Part shown: piece by piece, positions 22,376-32,744 of the stretch
Layout of the letters: each line of letters starts with the position of its first letter
Numbering within the stretch: the first letter of the stretch is position 1
NCBI GenBank assembly: GCA_019055375.1
Contig: JAHQIW010002079.1
Location: 1-64,000 of the forward strand
Direction of reading: 5' to 3'
Origin: Parelaphostrongylus tenuis
Lineage: Eukaryota > Nematoda > Chromadorea > Rhabditida > Metastrongylidae
Length of the DNA stretch: 64,000 bases
The notes under the pieces: generated by a model
Databases searched by the model: none
The model's input: the letters and a program-made list of their open reading frames with translations, nothing else
Told to the model about the DNA's origin: nothing
Made by a program: the position numbers and the translations under genes

Positions 22376-23365
22376 ATGCTATCTCAAGAAGCGATTAAAT
22401 AAAAAGAATCTCATCAAATCAATAATTTCTTGCCCATTCAATGTGGTTGAAGAAGTTGAAGATTCTACTCACTCCCAGTTCCTTTATGACAATTCTTCTA
22501 TTCAGAAAGTGATAAAGTCGGTGTTGTCTTATTCTCAGACAAGAAATCGAAAGCACTTGAAATTACAGACTTGTGGACTTTTCATGAACACTCGAAGAAA
22601 CTGATTAAGCAATTCTGAGTCGTATCAATTTCCCCTTTAGGCATTTTTGTACTGTTTGCCGGACTGCTGAGCGACGTGCCCTTTCACAACAAGACTCGTT
22701 TTTTACAGTCTTATGTGGAAGTTTGCCAGTAAATCTCAGCTAGTCGAGAAAAATATCCTCGCTTCCGAATAGTCGAATGAGCAGTCTCGCAAGAGCTTCA
22801 GCTCAGTTAAGAGATGAAAGAGCTGCTCTTTTAGTTCAAGCATCATTGATTCTCCTAGTAATCTTGTTGTTAGTCGAGCTAAGACGCCACCGTAGACTTT
22901 CTTTGATGGTTTGCGAGAGGGTGTTGGGGGACGAAGCAACGAAAAGCACTAGTTATCAAACTCTACATGAAAACCTCTTACAAGAGCGTCGCCAGTGATA
23001 TATAGGCGGACCAAAATTTATTTCTTCGCGCCTGAATTGCTATTGGGGCGACGTTGGTCTATGGGTCATTTCCAGATTTGTTCACGGGGTCCACTAGAGC
23101 TTTGTTTGCCATCTTGGACGTTTTTTTTTCTGTTTTTATAGAAAGGAGTGTATTTCAGTGTAATAATTATGAATGATTGAATTCGATCAGTATAGGTATT
23201 GAATTGATTTTACCAAGATCGATTTTCCGCTTATCTAAGAGCGTTGGTCATTTTTCTTCGTGTTTTTCCATGTTTTTCGTTGCTGACTTCTTTTTGTCTT
23301 TCCTTGATGACTACGCACCTAGTCATTATTGTACTATCTATTAGTGTAGAATGTTTGTAAAACGA
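22376..23365. other. no gene; dispersed repeat at 22640-22800
   Basis: GAGCGACGTGCCCTTTCAC and the following CTCAGCTAGTCGAG block match 13390-13510. No exon recognised. Confidence 0.35.
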
Positions 23366-23505
23366 GCGTCGGTGGTGCAACGGTTAGCATGCGCTCCCTG
23401 GAAGAGGGAGTTTTGGGTTCGAATCCCGGCTGACGCAAACGTTTTTGCACAGCACTCTACACTATTGGGTATATTGTACCATCATAACACCGCAAGGGCG
23501 GGCAA
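23366..23505 (+). repeat. tRNA-derived SINE (family S2), single unit
   Basis: Positions 23366-23436 fold like a tRNA: acceptor GCGTCGG/CTGACGC (seven pairs), D arm with GTGC/GCAT, anticodon-type stem CTCCC/GGGAG, and T arm around GGGTTCGAATCCC. The loop between CTCCC and GGGAG (TGGAAGA) lacks the U33 pattern, so this is not a working tRNA gene. A tail with GCACAGCACTCTACACTATT, ending in AAATAAAATCATTT, follows and is shared with 17981-18175 and 58806-58872. Confidence 0.65.
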
Positions 23506-23984
23506 ATAAAATCATTTCTGATTGATTATTGGTACAATCTATTTACAATAACTGGCGTTTAGGCGGATTTAGACCTTTTTCGAAGCCTTTAAAGAGACGC
23601 ATTTTATTGCCTGTAGAAAGGCGAAGAAGAGCGCTTTGTGGATTTGCTAACCCCGTCGAATTTTCCTGTTCTATTCAACACTACGATGAAATGTGCCTCA
23701 CTGTAGGTGCTTGAGTTAATTTCGTTAACCCCTTTTAGACCAGGTACAGAGCCGAAAATGGTCAATTGACCCTTTCGTGGGCTTTCTCATCGAGCGCTTG
23801 TTTTTCAGTGGACGTAGCCATCCGATCGCTGAGAAGAAATGACGATTCCGACATTGGGCTTGTTTTATGAGAAAGTCTTCTTGGTGTGCTCTAACTTTTC
23901 AGTACCCTATTTGATCCGTAATCACAGAGTTTTTTTTTTACACTCTGTGAATCTCAGTAATTCAAGCATTCATTTTGTTTTCCG
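23506..23984. other. no feature seen
   Basis: No exon or shared repeat recognised. Confidence 0.35.
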
Positions 23985-24172
23985 TCTTCTTCTTGAACGG
24001 CGTAGAATACTGGGTCGAGCGAGTCTCCTTGCAATATCGAGGATAGCCTGGCTGTGATGTTCCATAGGAAGCTGTTGTTGACTGCCGGAGAATCAAGGGG
24101 GTGGGGCTCGCCTCCACGCGCGCCGTGACCAACATCACAACCACTCGGCCACGACGCCCCAGTGGTATAGCA
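23985..24172 (-). repeat. tRNA-Ser/Leu-like SINE (family S3)
   Basis: Minus strand starts GGGGCGTCGTGGCCGAGTGG (A-box-like) and ends with AGAAGAAGACGGAAAAC; the same 5' and 3' blocks occur at 25138-25320. Confidence 0.6.
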
Positions 24173-24389
24173 ACGAGGAGAAAATTAGATTTTGCTTCTG
24201 GAGTTTACAGCTCTTCACGAGAGTTTCACTAGCCCTTTGATAGCTCGAGAAACGGCAATCTCAGTGCTTCGCTCAGCTTCTCAAAAAGCCTTCCTGTGTG
24301 GCACACAAGAAGAAATTCCGTCTCACCTTTGCGCGCCGTGCTTGGTTTTTCGCAGCTTCAGTGATCATTTGGTGGTTTGAATATCAGTG

Positions 24390-24625
24390 CAGGTTCCTTC
24401 AAACCCTTTTCGAAGGGGGCTGTGATTTCGAGAAGAAAATGATGTTTCGCACTTGGAGTGCTTAGCCCGTGGATTGAACTCCATACCGGATCTAATCACT
24501 CTGTCGTTTTGTCCCTTCCTCTCGTCCATTTCGCAGTCCACTGACTGCCGGAGAGTGTTGCGGTAAGTGGGATGAACTCGTGGAACCGCGCCGAGCATCG
24601 CTAGCCGCTGGACCACAGCTATCAT
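24390..24625 (-). repeat. tRNA-like SINE, diverged
   Basis: Minus strand has GTGGTCCAGCGGCTAG as an A-box-like start and GGTTCCACGAG as a weak B box, then CTCCGGCAGTCAGTGGACTG. A GACTGCCGGAGAATC piece also occurs in the neighbouring S3 copy. Confidence 0.4.
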
Positions 24626-24704
24626 AGTAGTTATATATCATAAAAGTAAGAAGCTCATAATTTAGAACGTAGAATAAATTTTCTTTCATAATTCCATAGC
24701 ATAA

Positions 24705-24945
24705 GGCGCAGTGGTTAGAGGTGCTCTGCTTCGCACACGAGGTCAATGGTTCGATCTCGCGCTCATGGCTCAGCAAACCATCCATCCCTCTGAGGTTGGT
24801 AAATTGGTACTAAACTGGTCTCAAAGTTGTCCGAGAGGATAAGCAGCACCGACTTGGGTCATTAGGAGGCCACCGCGAGCCATTGTAAAGGCCAGATGTA
24901 CATTTAATCACCTTCGAGAGCATTATCCTATATATTTTTTAACTT
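24705..24945 (+). repeat. tRNA-derived SINE (family S1)
   Basis: A box AAGGCGCAGTGG and B box GGTTCGATCTC, then GAGGATAAGCAGCACCGACT, GAGCCATTGTAAAGGCCAGA and the tail GAGAGCATTATCC. Nearly full-length by comparison with 29992-30300. Confidence 0.7.
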
Positions 24946-25137
24946 CATAGCGATACAAAGTTCTAAGGAGCACTAATAGATCGAAAGTTGTAGAGAGTTA
25001 TCGATGGTCTGACATCGCATGCAGTCTACAGTAGCATTTTTCGAAACGCTTCTTCGTGAAATCAGTTTTCAGTGCTTTCTTCACACATAAGAATCATATG
25101 TGTACCACAAGCTTATATCATGAATAAAGGAGGAACG

Positions 25138-25320
25138 GGGCCTTGGCCGAGTGGTTGTGATGCTCGTCGCGGGGTGGCACGTGGCTGCTCCCCCACCCCA
25201 GCACTTTCCGTTGGGCAACAACGAACGCACTATAGAACGCCACGGCTAAGCTGTCCCCGGGATTGCAGAGAGATCTGCTATATCAGGAATTTACGATGTT
25301 GAAGAAGAAGACGACAAAAC
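25138..25320 (+). repeat. tRNA-Ser/Leu-like SINE (family S3)
   Basis: GGGGCCTTGGCCGAGTGGTT at the 5' end, a GC-rich body, then CGCCACGGCTAAGCTGTCC and a tail with GAAGAAGAAGACGAC. Confidence 0.6.
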
Positions 25321-25589
25321 GAGCTGAATGCTAGAAGTGCTGGGGTCCGCGCATCAAAAAAAGAAATCTGAAGACGGACCAAATATATTGATAGTCGCGC
25401 TGCGCGCGGACACTTCAACTTTGGTCTCGGAAGGGTTGAAGTGTCGCTTTGAATTTGATAGTTAGCGGCTCTTGCTGTGATTCGATCAATATTTGACCCA
25501 CCAGGAGGCGTCCTGATCTTTCTTTCGACGTTTCCGTGAAGTCTGTTGCAGCATCTTTTTCATACAATCCATAGATTACAAACCTATGA

Positions 25590-25900
25590 ACGTCGGAGTG
25601 AGATACAAAACCTTGAACCCTGTACGCTAGAGTTGAACCTGCGTCGCATCCTTTCCAGGTTCGTATGCTAACAACTGCGTTGCTGCAGTTCCTGTTTTGC
25701 TATCACAATTTCTGCGATACAACGTATTGGAGCTGTGAGCAACCGACCGCTAACGGGTTCGATCTGGTGAGAACTATCGGCATTGAACTCAAGCTGATAG
25801 CTGCTGGGTTGACGTATTCTGCGAAAATTCTTATAGATTTCACCGCTTTAATAGCAGTTTTATGATGCTGTATATGTGCATTCGACAATGTCGAGTAGTG
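25590..25900. repeat. fragment related to the tRNA-like fold-back family
   Basis: AGCAACCGACCGCTAACGGG and CGGCATTGAACTCAA correspond to CAGCAACCGATCGTCAACGG and CGATATTGAACCCAG in the left arm of 32745-33195; the 25600-25690 part also matches 34795-34910. Confidence 0.5.
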
Positions 25901-26387
25901 ATATATAGAGCTTCGCACTTCAGGCTAGAGTTGAACTCACGCCTCAGTCTTTTTGAAGTTGTTTTTTCTTTGCGATTTTCAGGATGATCCTCTAATTTTC
26001 TTCATCTTTTACGCTTCCACATCTGACTATGGTCTCGTTTCAGTCCACATGATGATGACATGTCTTTGGCATAGTGGCTGCGAGACACGAATGCTTACAT
26101 CTCATCTGTCTTCTGATCTCCGTCACATCCGGTGTCCTCGATGTCTTCGAGCCTTCATGGTACGGATCCATTCAGGCTTTCGTTGTGCAAACAGGCTTCA
26201 TTTTCATCTGAAATTCTGGTTGATACCTAGTGATTGCCCATTTTCTTAGCGAGAGACGGTGTTATTGTAGATTCCCGTAATTTTTTCGCCAGACAGAGGT
26301 TTCTGGTAGTTATTCGGTGGCTTATTCGGCATTGCGATTGTTCTTCGGAAAGCCCTTCCCGATCCACTGAGGCCATGGAGAGCATTC

Positions 26388-26843
26388 ATGTTTTGTCTTA
26401 GAAGTGGTAAGCCCGTTGTTCCAACTTCACTGCGGGTATGTTGCTACCTCTATAGTAATGCTAAGATAACAGGTGCGCTTTATCATCACGAAAAGATGAC
26501 ACATCACTGTCAAGACCTTTGTGAAAGTTTTTTTCCAGGAATAAGAGGACCCACGTATTTTGAAAATCCATTTTTTTCCACGGAAAGCCATATCCATGTG
26601 ACAAGAACTCATTTCCCACTTTATGTGGACACCTTAAAAGCCATTAGCTATAGAACGATTGAAAAAAGTCTTTTTCATAGTCTGCGGAGGTCTGAGCTAT
26701 TGAAATGTACTAATAATCGAGATATTATTGAGAACTATCGACGAACTGGCATTGCACGTAGTCTGGAGAGGTATTTTGACAAATTATCCATTATCTATCA
26801 ATCGACTTTTTTGAGACCTCACCTAAAAATCAGTATATTTTGA
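26388..26843 (+). CDS. unrecognised open frame (151 residues)
   Basis: A single open frame without an obvious domain, signal peptide or splice structure. It begins MFCLRSGKPVV and is rich in His, Tyr and Arg, ending HLKISIF. The next 50 bases hold a hammerhead-like motif on the other strand, so this may be an old transposon piece. Chance cannot be excluded. Confidence 0.2.
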   Translation: MFCLRSGKPVVPTSLRVCCYLYSNAKITGALYHHEKMTHHCQDLCESFFPGIRGPTYFENPFFSTESHIHVTRTHFPLYVDTLKAISYRTIEKSLFHSLRRSELLKCTNNRDIIENYRRTGIARSLERYFDKLSIIYQSTFLRPHLKISIF

Positions 26844-26893
26844 TAGAATGATTTGAGCTTTCTATGCGGTCTGGTATGGCGACTTCACTTTTA

Positions 26894-26931
26894 GATGGAC
26901 GTTTTGGCTTTTTGGAAGCCTCATCAGCACC
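26894..26931 (-). ncRNA. hammerhead-like motif, core mutated
   Basis: The minus strand reads GGTG, CTGATGA, GGC...GCC stem II, then AAAACGTC and CATC. Stem I pairs GGTG/CATC and stem III is ACGT. GAAA has become AAAA, so it should be inactive. It resembles the ends of the two PLE copies more than H1 or H2. Confidence 0.45.
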
Positions 26932-27360
26932 ACATGCCATTCGGCTGCTTGTTTCCTACTATTACAAGGAATCGACGCAGAGGAAGATACACTTCATGTC
27001 CAGTGAAATATCACTCAATGTGGTTTCCTGTCACAGTGATTGATTGTCAGTGCAGAATGTAACTTCTTCGACGTCTATACCCTATAGTAGTAAGGGACGA
27101 TTAGTCGAGTGGCACCTGCTACGGATAGGACTTGCAACAAACTCGAAACATATGTCTAACACTGGAGCTGCCATACCAGATCTCATGAAAGGCCTAAAAT
27201 ATTAAATTAGACTCCACTAAACTATTTATTATCTTGTGATTTTCAGCTATAATGACTTTTGGGTCGTATGGAATGAGAGGATATCAAAGGCGAGGAAATC
27301 TTGTCGTAATATTCTTTGCACAACTCATTACACTTCTTTAAGTGCTTTCAGCAGTATTGT

Positions 27361-27558
27361 GGTGGTGAACAAGTGGTTTCTCCAAATAGAAGTGCTTTAT
27401 GTACACCAGAAGCACAGGAGAGTGTACAGAAGAGCATGAAGAATGAAACCAATAGAAAAAATCTCGGAGGTTCTCTCCAAAACGCCAAGAAAAACTTAGT
27501 TGAATTACAAAATCGCGTTGCGCTTTCTAATTTCAAAGTGTCACTGAAGGTCAAATGA
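27361..27558 (+). CDS. candidate 3' exon, unrecognised
   Basis: Follows a TGCTTTCAG acceptor and is open to a TGA. Reads QYCGGEQVVSPNRSALCTPE, then a lysine/asparagine-rich helical stretch (SLQNAKKNLVELQNRVALS) that could form a coiled coil. No upstream exon identified. Confidence 0.25.
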   Translation, partial: GGEQVVSPNRSALCTPEAQESVQKSMKNETNRKNLGGSLQNAKKNLVELQNRVALSNFKVSLKVK

Positions 27559-27663
27559 TATCTCTGCACGGAATGGTTCTTTAGTTTCACATTATGTTGC
27601 AGTAGATCCAAGAGACTATTATTTTATGCACCCAGGAATACTGAGTGGTACGCAGAAACTTGA

Positions 27664-27732
27664 CTCAGGCGGGAGTAGAACGCGGTTTTCACCTTTACCG
27701 AGGTCACGTGCCACCCACTATACCATCAAGGT
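27664..27732 (-). repeat. tRNA-like SINE head (family S4)
   Basis: Minus strand has TGATGGTATAGTGGGTGGCA as an A-box-like region and CGTTCTACTCCCGCCTGAGT as the T-arm-like end, as in the copies near 32200 and 51100. It lies 15 bases upstream of the first ATG of the MKRN2OS-like gene, so it may supply its leader. Confidence 0.5.
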
Positions 27733-27746
27733 CACCGCTTTGCGAC

Positions 27747-29727
27747 ATGAACTATCGAAGCTATCAGCAACCAACCGTATTATTTCAGTTTTCCAGTTGG
27801 ATAGCCGAACCTCTGCCGTGTCCGTTCGTTGCCACAGGCGATTTTGCATGTGCCATCATCGTCAAGCCCTCTCAAGGAACGTTTCTTCAGTATGCTATTC
27901 TTTATTCGTTTATTTTATCCGTTCCATTCAATCATCTTTACTTTTATTCATCATATTTGATATGCATATGTATTCTATATTCTATTTACATCTGACATTT
28001 TATTTTACGATAGTTTTCATGGGGAATCCAGCTTCTCTTGAGCTTTCAGGTAGAATAAAACAGTTCTACAATTTTTTTATTCTACATCCTAAATAGAGAA
28101 GATATTGCAAACATCTATTGGGATGAAAATAGCTTTTCCTCGGTGTCTGATAACGTTCTAGAGCTGTTAACTTTTAGGTATAGGATCGAAGACGACTTAC
28201 ATATTGGAATTTTGGACGGATCTTCGATCGTTTACTCCTACTGGTTGGATGGTATCCGTCCAGAGGAGACTGGATGGGACAATTCGGCTATCGTTTGTCG
28301 ATTCACCACCGAAAAGCAACGGTTTGCTCATTTCTTTTTATCAATAAATAAATCAATATGTACACTCCGTAACCTTTTTATTCAGCGGAAACGAGGTTGT
28401 TAACACGATAACTGTAAGTTGTTCCATAAGTTTTCTCGCTTGAATTAGAAGCACCAGATTTAATAACCAGAAGTGATTGATATTGCATAACTTTGCTATC
28501 GTTTAGTTACGCATTTTATTGTGAACATTTTAGTATACAACTTGCCTATACTTGCTTTAAGATGGAGCTGTCGTGGGAACGAACTCGCTTGCTATTCACT
28601 CACGAATGGCGCATAGGGGAAAATGCTAGTGAAGCAGCGCGCAAGATTAGTGGAACTTTTTGTGGACGGCCCGAACGCGACTGATCGTCCAAAGTGCTTT
28701 CTCTAGCTTTCCACTTCGCGAATCACTTCCTAGCCGTTCTTTCTGCAACCGTATCATTGCCCAATCTACATTAGTCTTGCGCGCCCCTCTACTAGTACTT
28801 TCCATCCGTCCCATCCGTGCCTGAGTGGCAAGCGAATTTGTTTCTGAGAGAGTTCCATCTCCAAAAAGTACGGGCAAGTTGTATGTCAAAATGTTTGCAA
28901 GCGAATGCGTAGTTGAATTATACCAAAATACGGCAGATTTAAACACTTCCGATTGATAAATTTCGTGCTTTTTGCTCTTCTGTCAAAACTTATGGGACGA
29001 CTCAGCAGATATTCTGTTAACAACTTCGTGTCTGCTGTATAAGAAAAATGCGAAGTCCATCAAAGCTTAGGTTAATCGATAGTCGGTTTTGGGAATGTCG
29101 CATTTTTTTGAATTTCAGGTTTCAACATGCGCTCGTATCCTTTGTCAATCGGAACTCAAATCGATTTCTGGCTGAGGTGGGTGTAACTGAACTTTTATGC
29201 CTTTCTAACTTCTTTCATCTCGCATTCGTCCTCCACAAAGCTCGTTGAACACTTCGTATAATGCATTATTGGCTGCTTCTTGTGAATTTACTTGCTTTAT
29301 GAATCTCTGGAAAGTTGGAAAAGTCAGATCCCTTGGAAGTAGCCGAGCTAAGGCGTTCTCAGGCGTTCGATTGATTGATTGCAAGAGATTGTTGGTGGAG
29401 TGGATCGAACCAATGCATTCGCCTATCGCCTTGTTTTCTGAAATACTGCATCACTAATTATTGCGCTACTTCAACCGCATAGTCCTAGAGAACTTTTAAA
29501 TTGGTGGAGATTTTCTTATATTCAATGATAAACGTGTTTTTCAGTTCTACAACGAATCGGAGTGGAACTGTTTCGATTTCGTCTTGGAGTTTTTGCGATT
29601 CATCGGATTTCGTCGCTATTCGAAAACGGATTTTGTTTCTGAGTTTGTAGATAGTACTCTAAAAACTGTCGTTAAGTACTGTATGCTGGTGAGGAAAGTC
29701 GAAGAAAATGGTTTTATTTTGTTCTGA
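27747..29727 (+). CDS. MKRN2OS-like protein, four exons, apparently intact
   Basis: Exons 27747-27889, 28178-28321, 29119-29176 and 29545-29727 join with matching phases (donors GTATGC, GTTTGC, GTGGGT; acceptors TTTTAG, TTTCAG, TTTCAG) into 175 codons without a stop. Motifs in order: PCPF, KPSQGTFL, DLHIGILDG, GWDNSAI, then NCFDFVLEFL, YSKTDFVSEFV and a C-terminal KVEENGFILF. This order resembles the vertebrate MKRN2-opposite-strand family (function unknown); the match is from memory. No signal peptide or membrane segment. A good acceptor at 27790 (TTATTTCAG) means the first exon may start at 27792 with an upstream exon unseen. The second intron carries a mariner fold-back. Confidence 0.6.
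28480..28950. mobile_element. palindromic mariner 5'-end fragment (MITE-like)
   Basis: The plus strand at 28562 starts MELSWERTRLLF and AARKIS; the minus strand from about 28854 starts MELSQKQIRLPL and continues LEKALWTISRV. Both are the N-terminus of the mariner transposase seen at 13678, placed tail-in to each other. The outer flanks (TACGCATTTTATTG...ACAACTTGCC and its inverted counterpart near 28870-28920) are also inverted. So two 5' ends face outward and the catalytic part is lost. Confidence 0.65.
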
Positions 29728-29991
29728 CTAAATTAGAAAAAAGTTCTATCTATGAGAAGTCTTTCTCAAATGTCCACATAATCGATGGCATACAGTCTAT
29801 CTATTTTAGTTCGGTTTGCTGGTTTTGGCCTTCGTTCACTTCCACTGCCAGTATCCTTTGACTTTTGGACGAGGTTGGTGTCTTCTTCAAAGGTTTTGCC
29901 TGAAGTTTTGACAGTTTAGCCTTTGTCAGAGCCTGAATGTACTTCACCATATCGTATTTCATCATTTATTTGATATCTCCTATGTCTTGTA

Positions 29992-30300
29992 GACAGAGTG
30001 GCTATGGTGCAGTGGTTAGGAATGCTGTACGTCGCGCACAATGTCGATGGTTTGATATCGCGTTCATTTCTTACCAAGCCGTCTATATCTCCGGGCTCAG
30101 TAAATCGGTGCCAGAGTGGTGCAAGACTTGTCTGGGAGGATAAGCAGGACTGACTCGGTACAGCGGGAGGACATCGCAATTCATTGTAAAGGCCAGATAT
30201 GCATTTAATTGCCTCAGGCGAAGTAGGAAATTGGAGACGAATGCATGGCGCATCCCTCGAGGATTGATCGACGCCGAGAGCTTTATCCTTTATCCTTTTA
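29992..30300 (+). repeat. tRNA-derived SINE (family S1), full length
   Basis: A box ATGGTGCAGTGGTTAGG, diverged B box GGTTTGATATC, body with GACTTGTCTGGGAGGATAAG and TTGTAAAGGCCAGA, and 3' end GACGCCGAGAGCTTTATCC followed by a second TTTATCC, the repeat tail typical of LINE-mobilised SINEs. Best reference copy in the window. Confidence 0.72.
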
Positions 30301-30436
30301 AGTCTTAAAGGTATCTATTCGGAAAATCAATACAAATTTTTGATCATCTTCCAGTCGACTTTTTTTCTTAAGCCTCGCCATGAACATTCATTTTAGTCTG
30401 TGATAATGTTTTGAGCCTTTTTCAAGGTTGATATAT

Positions 30437-30768
30437 TAGTGTCTTACGAATGTTTTGGAGGTATCGCTCGCCTCATCAGAGCCACACGCACCGCCAATCA
30501 ACCCCACTTTATAACTGGAATGCGGAGACTTGTTCTTGGTGATAGCGCATGACTGTGGTCATCACAACTTTCTCAGCCGATTGGAAGGTGATGTCTACGT
30601 ATTCGCTACCAGCCGTGAGGCATCTATTGAAAAAAATGGTGATAAGCACAGTCATGTTCTATCAACAAGAGCAAGTCCCCCATTCTTGCTATGAAGTAAA
30701 TTTATCGAATGGGGCATATGGCCTTGATGAGACTGGCGACGCCTCAGAAACATACGTAAGACACTGCT
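30437..30768. repeat. inverted pair of hammerhead-like motifs
   Basis: The minus strand at 30437-30487 reads GGCTCTGATGAGGCG...CCAAAACATTCGTAAGAC; the plus strand at about 30720-30768 reads GGCCTTGATGAGACTGG...GAAACATACGTAAGAC. They are inverted copies about 240 bases apart. Both keep most of CTGATGA and (G)AAAC, but stem II does not close cleanly onto GAAA, so I treat them as relics or relatives. Confidence 0.4.
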
Positions 30769-31282
30769 GTATCGAACTCGAAATGCCTCAAAACATCGTT
30801 GCAGACTATATCGAATCTTCAACTTTTTGACAAACCCTCTTCCTAACTAAACTCTGTCTGATATGGGGTTATCAGTAGGTTGTCATTTAGTACGAATAAT
30901 GAACTTTACCCAAGCTAGAGCCTAAATCTGTGGCAAGGTGCGATGTCTTTGTAATGTCAAACCCTCTGGACACCCTTTCCTTCTTTTTGTTTCCGCTGAG
31001 GTTTGTATGCCATGGCTACGGCGAGTCTCTTTCTTGAGAGGAGTTTCTCCTCTGAGAAGGGTAGTGAAGCACATTACCATCCGATAATGGGTTTCCAATG
31101 CCCACCTGAGCACGCCGAACCAAAGAATAACACCGTTCTCTCTATTTTTGGGTTTTTGATCTTATCCAAAAAATGGACTTTATCCATTTGAGAGGAGTGA
31201 TTGTCTAGGATCAAAATGACATTGCACCTTATCTCAGATTTATTTTTCCGCTTAAATAAGGTTAATTGGTCATAGTAAATGA
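30769..31282. other. no feature seen
   Basis: The plus open frame running through the preceding repeat to 30830 is a by-product of it. Nothing else recognised. Confidence 0.35.
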
Positions 31283-31560
31283 TAGTTAAGTGAAAAAAGC
31301 TCTCGGCGTTGATTAATCCCTGAGGGAGGAGCCATGCATTCCCATTCAATTTTGAGCTTCGTTTGAGGTGATTATGCACATCTAACCTTTACAGCGTCTC
31401 GTGATGGCCTACCACTGCATCGAATCACTTCTCTTAATCTTCCCAAACAAGTTTTACCGACCCCGGTAAATGAGCTATGAGTATGATATTGAACTCACGA
31501 CCTAGCATGCGACGTAGAGCGCCATCAATCATTGCGGCGCATGCAGTTCTTATGTTTAGA
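31283..31560 (-). repeat. tRNA-derived SINE (family S1)
   Basis: Minus strand runs from GCCGCAATGATTGATGGCGC through GGTCGTGAGTTCAATATC to the 3' end AATCAACGCCGAGAGCTTTT. The A box has decayed. Confidence 0.65.
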
Positions 31561-32189
31561 TAATATGTGCGGTGGTACGTCTAGCTCTGAGTGAGGCAGA
31601 AATGTTGGAACGATAGCTACAACTTCAGAGGAAGATATGCTGATCTCGCTCAAGCATCAGAAAATGACTGATCGTAAGAAAGCTCTGATTATGAATACCG
31701 AGGTTTGGTGAGATGGACTTTCAATTTATTAACTTCAGTATCTCAAAAGCTGTCTTTTTCTAGATGCTTTCCTGAGGTTTGCATTTCCTTCAAAATTGAC
31801 GCTGACGTTTCAGCCACTTCGTTTTCCTCGAAGGTGTTCTTTCTCGAAAGCTTTCCCGGGATTTCTTGATGTTTTTGATTTACAGCTAGTCAATTGGCCT
31901 GGATTCTTGACTCTTTAGTTTCCTCGTCTACATATCAGCACATATTGAAATGTCAACTCTATCAAAACCGTACTGCAATTGTTCACTTCGTCGGGTTTTT
32001 GTTCTATTTGTGTCATTATCCTTATTGGTTTTGTTTTTCCTTTTTCTTGTAGGTCATTCAGCAATTGTTTTGTGTGCCAGTGCACCCGGTAATCTATTGC
32101 CTATCATAAATCTTGTCGATATGTCTGTCTTAGTCGTTCTAAAGATTTCTATGACTTTTCCAAGACTATTATGGCACAGCTTCCGACCC
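31561..32189. other. no gene recognised
   Basis: A hydrophobic plus-strand open frame at 31950-32225 (LSLLVLFFLFLVG) could suggest a membrane segment, but no partner exon is seen. GGCTGAAACGTCAGC on the minus strand near 31800-31815 resembles the end of the PLE hammerhead, without the core. Confidence 0.3.
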
Positions 32190-32345
32190 CAGGCGGGAGT
32201 TCGGCTCTCGTTTCATCCATTCTGAGTGCGCGTGCTACCATCATATCACCCAAGCCATTACTCTGCTACCACACCTCAGTGGTGTAGTGGTAGAATGCAC
32301 TCCCCGATATGGGTGAAACGCTAGTTGGGCTCCAGTCTGGGAGCG
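32190..32345. repeat. head-to-head pair of tRNA-like units (family S4)
   Basis: Minus-strand unit 32190-32255 (GATGGTAGCACGCGC; GAACTCCCGCCTGG) is followed at once by a plus-strand unit 32275-32345 (CAGTGGTGTAGTGGTAGAAT). The 5' ends of the two units face each other. Confidence 0.5.
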
Positions 32346-32744
32346 GGAGTTTTCCATGTCATTTGGCATACATGGATATCTAGTTTTACATCGTAATACT
32401 GCTTAGAGAGCGACGAAACAAAATTGATCTAGAATGATGTAATATTTACGAATTGTTGTGCGTATAGTCCGTTAATTGGCGCTATCGGGAAGTGACCAAA
32501 AATGTCATTCTATCAGTCTCGAGGTGATTTCAATATAATTTCAGTTCAGTCTGTTGTAAAAGATGGCAGATGTGCTAGAGGATACATCCAGCGCGGATAC
32601 AGACCGTCAAATTGACAGGCAAAACTTCAATTGCTCACAAGTACGTTCAAGTCGTATTTCAACGGTCACTTGATAAAAGAATCTTTTTTATTTAGCCGCT
32701 TTTAGCTGTGATATCATCTTCTGGAGATACTCAATCATGTGGAA

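Noticed and set aside
23366..23436. Possible functional tRNA gene
   Set aside because: The cloverleaf folds, but the anticodon-type loop lacks the expected U33 pattern, and the unit is repeated with a fixed SINE tail at other sites.
30549..30830. 93-residue plus-strand open frame
   Set aside because: Overlaps the inverted hammerhead-like repeat and shows no protein motif.
31795..31840. Further PLE hammerhead on the minus strand
   Set aside because: GGCTGAAACGTCAGC is present, but there is no CTGANGA core or stem II.
31950..32225. Hydrophobic open frame as a membrane-protein exon
   Set aside because: The low-complexity Leu/Phe stretch could arise from T-rich sequence; no acceptor/donor pair or partner exon supports it.
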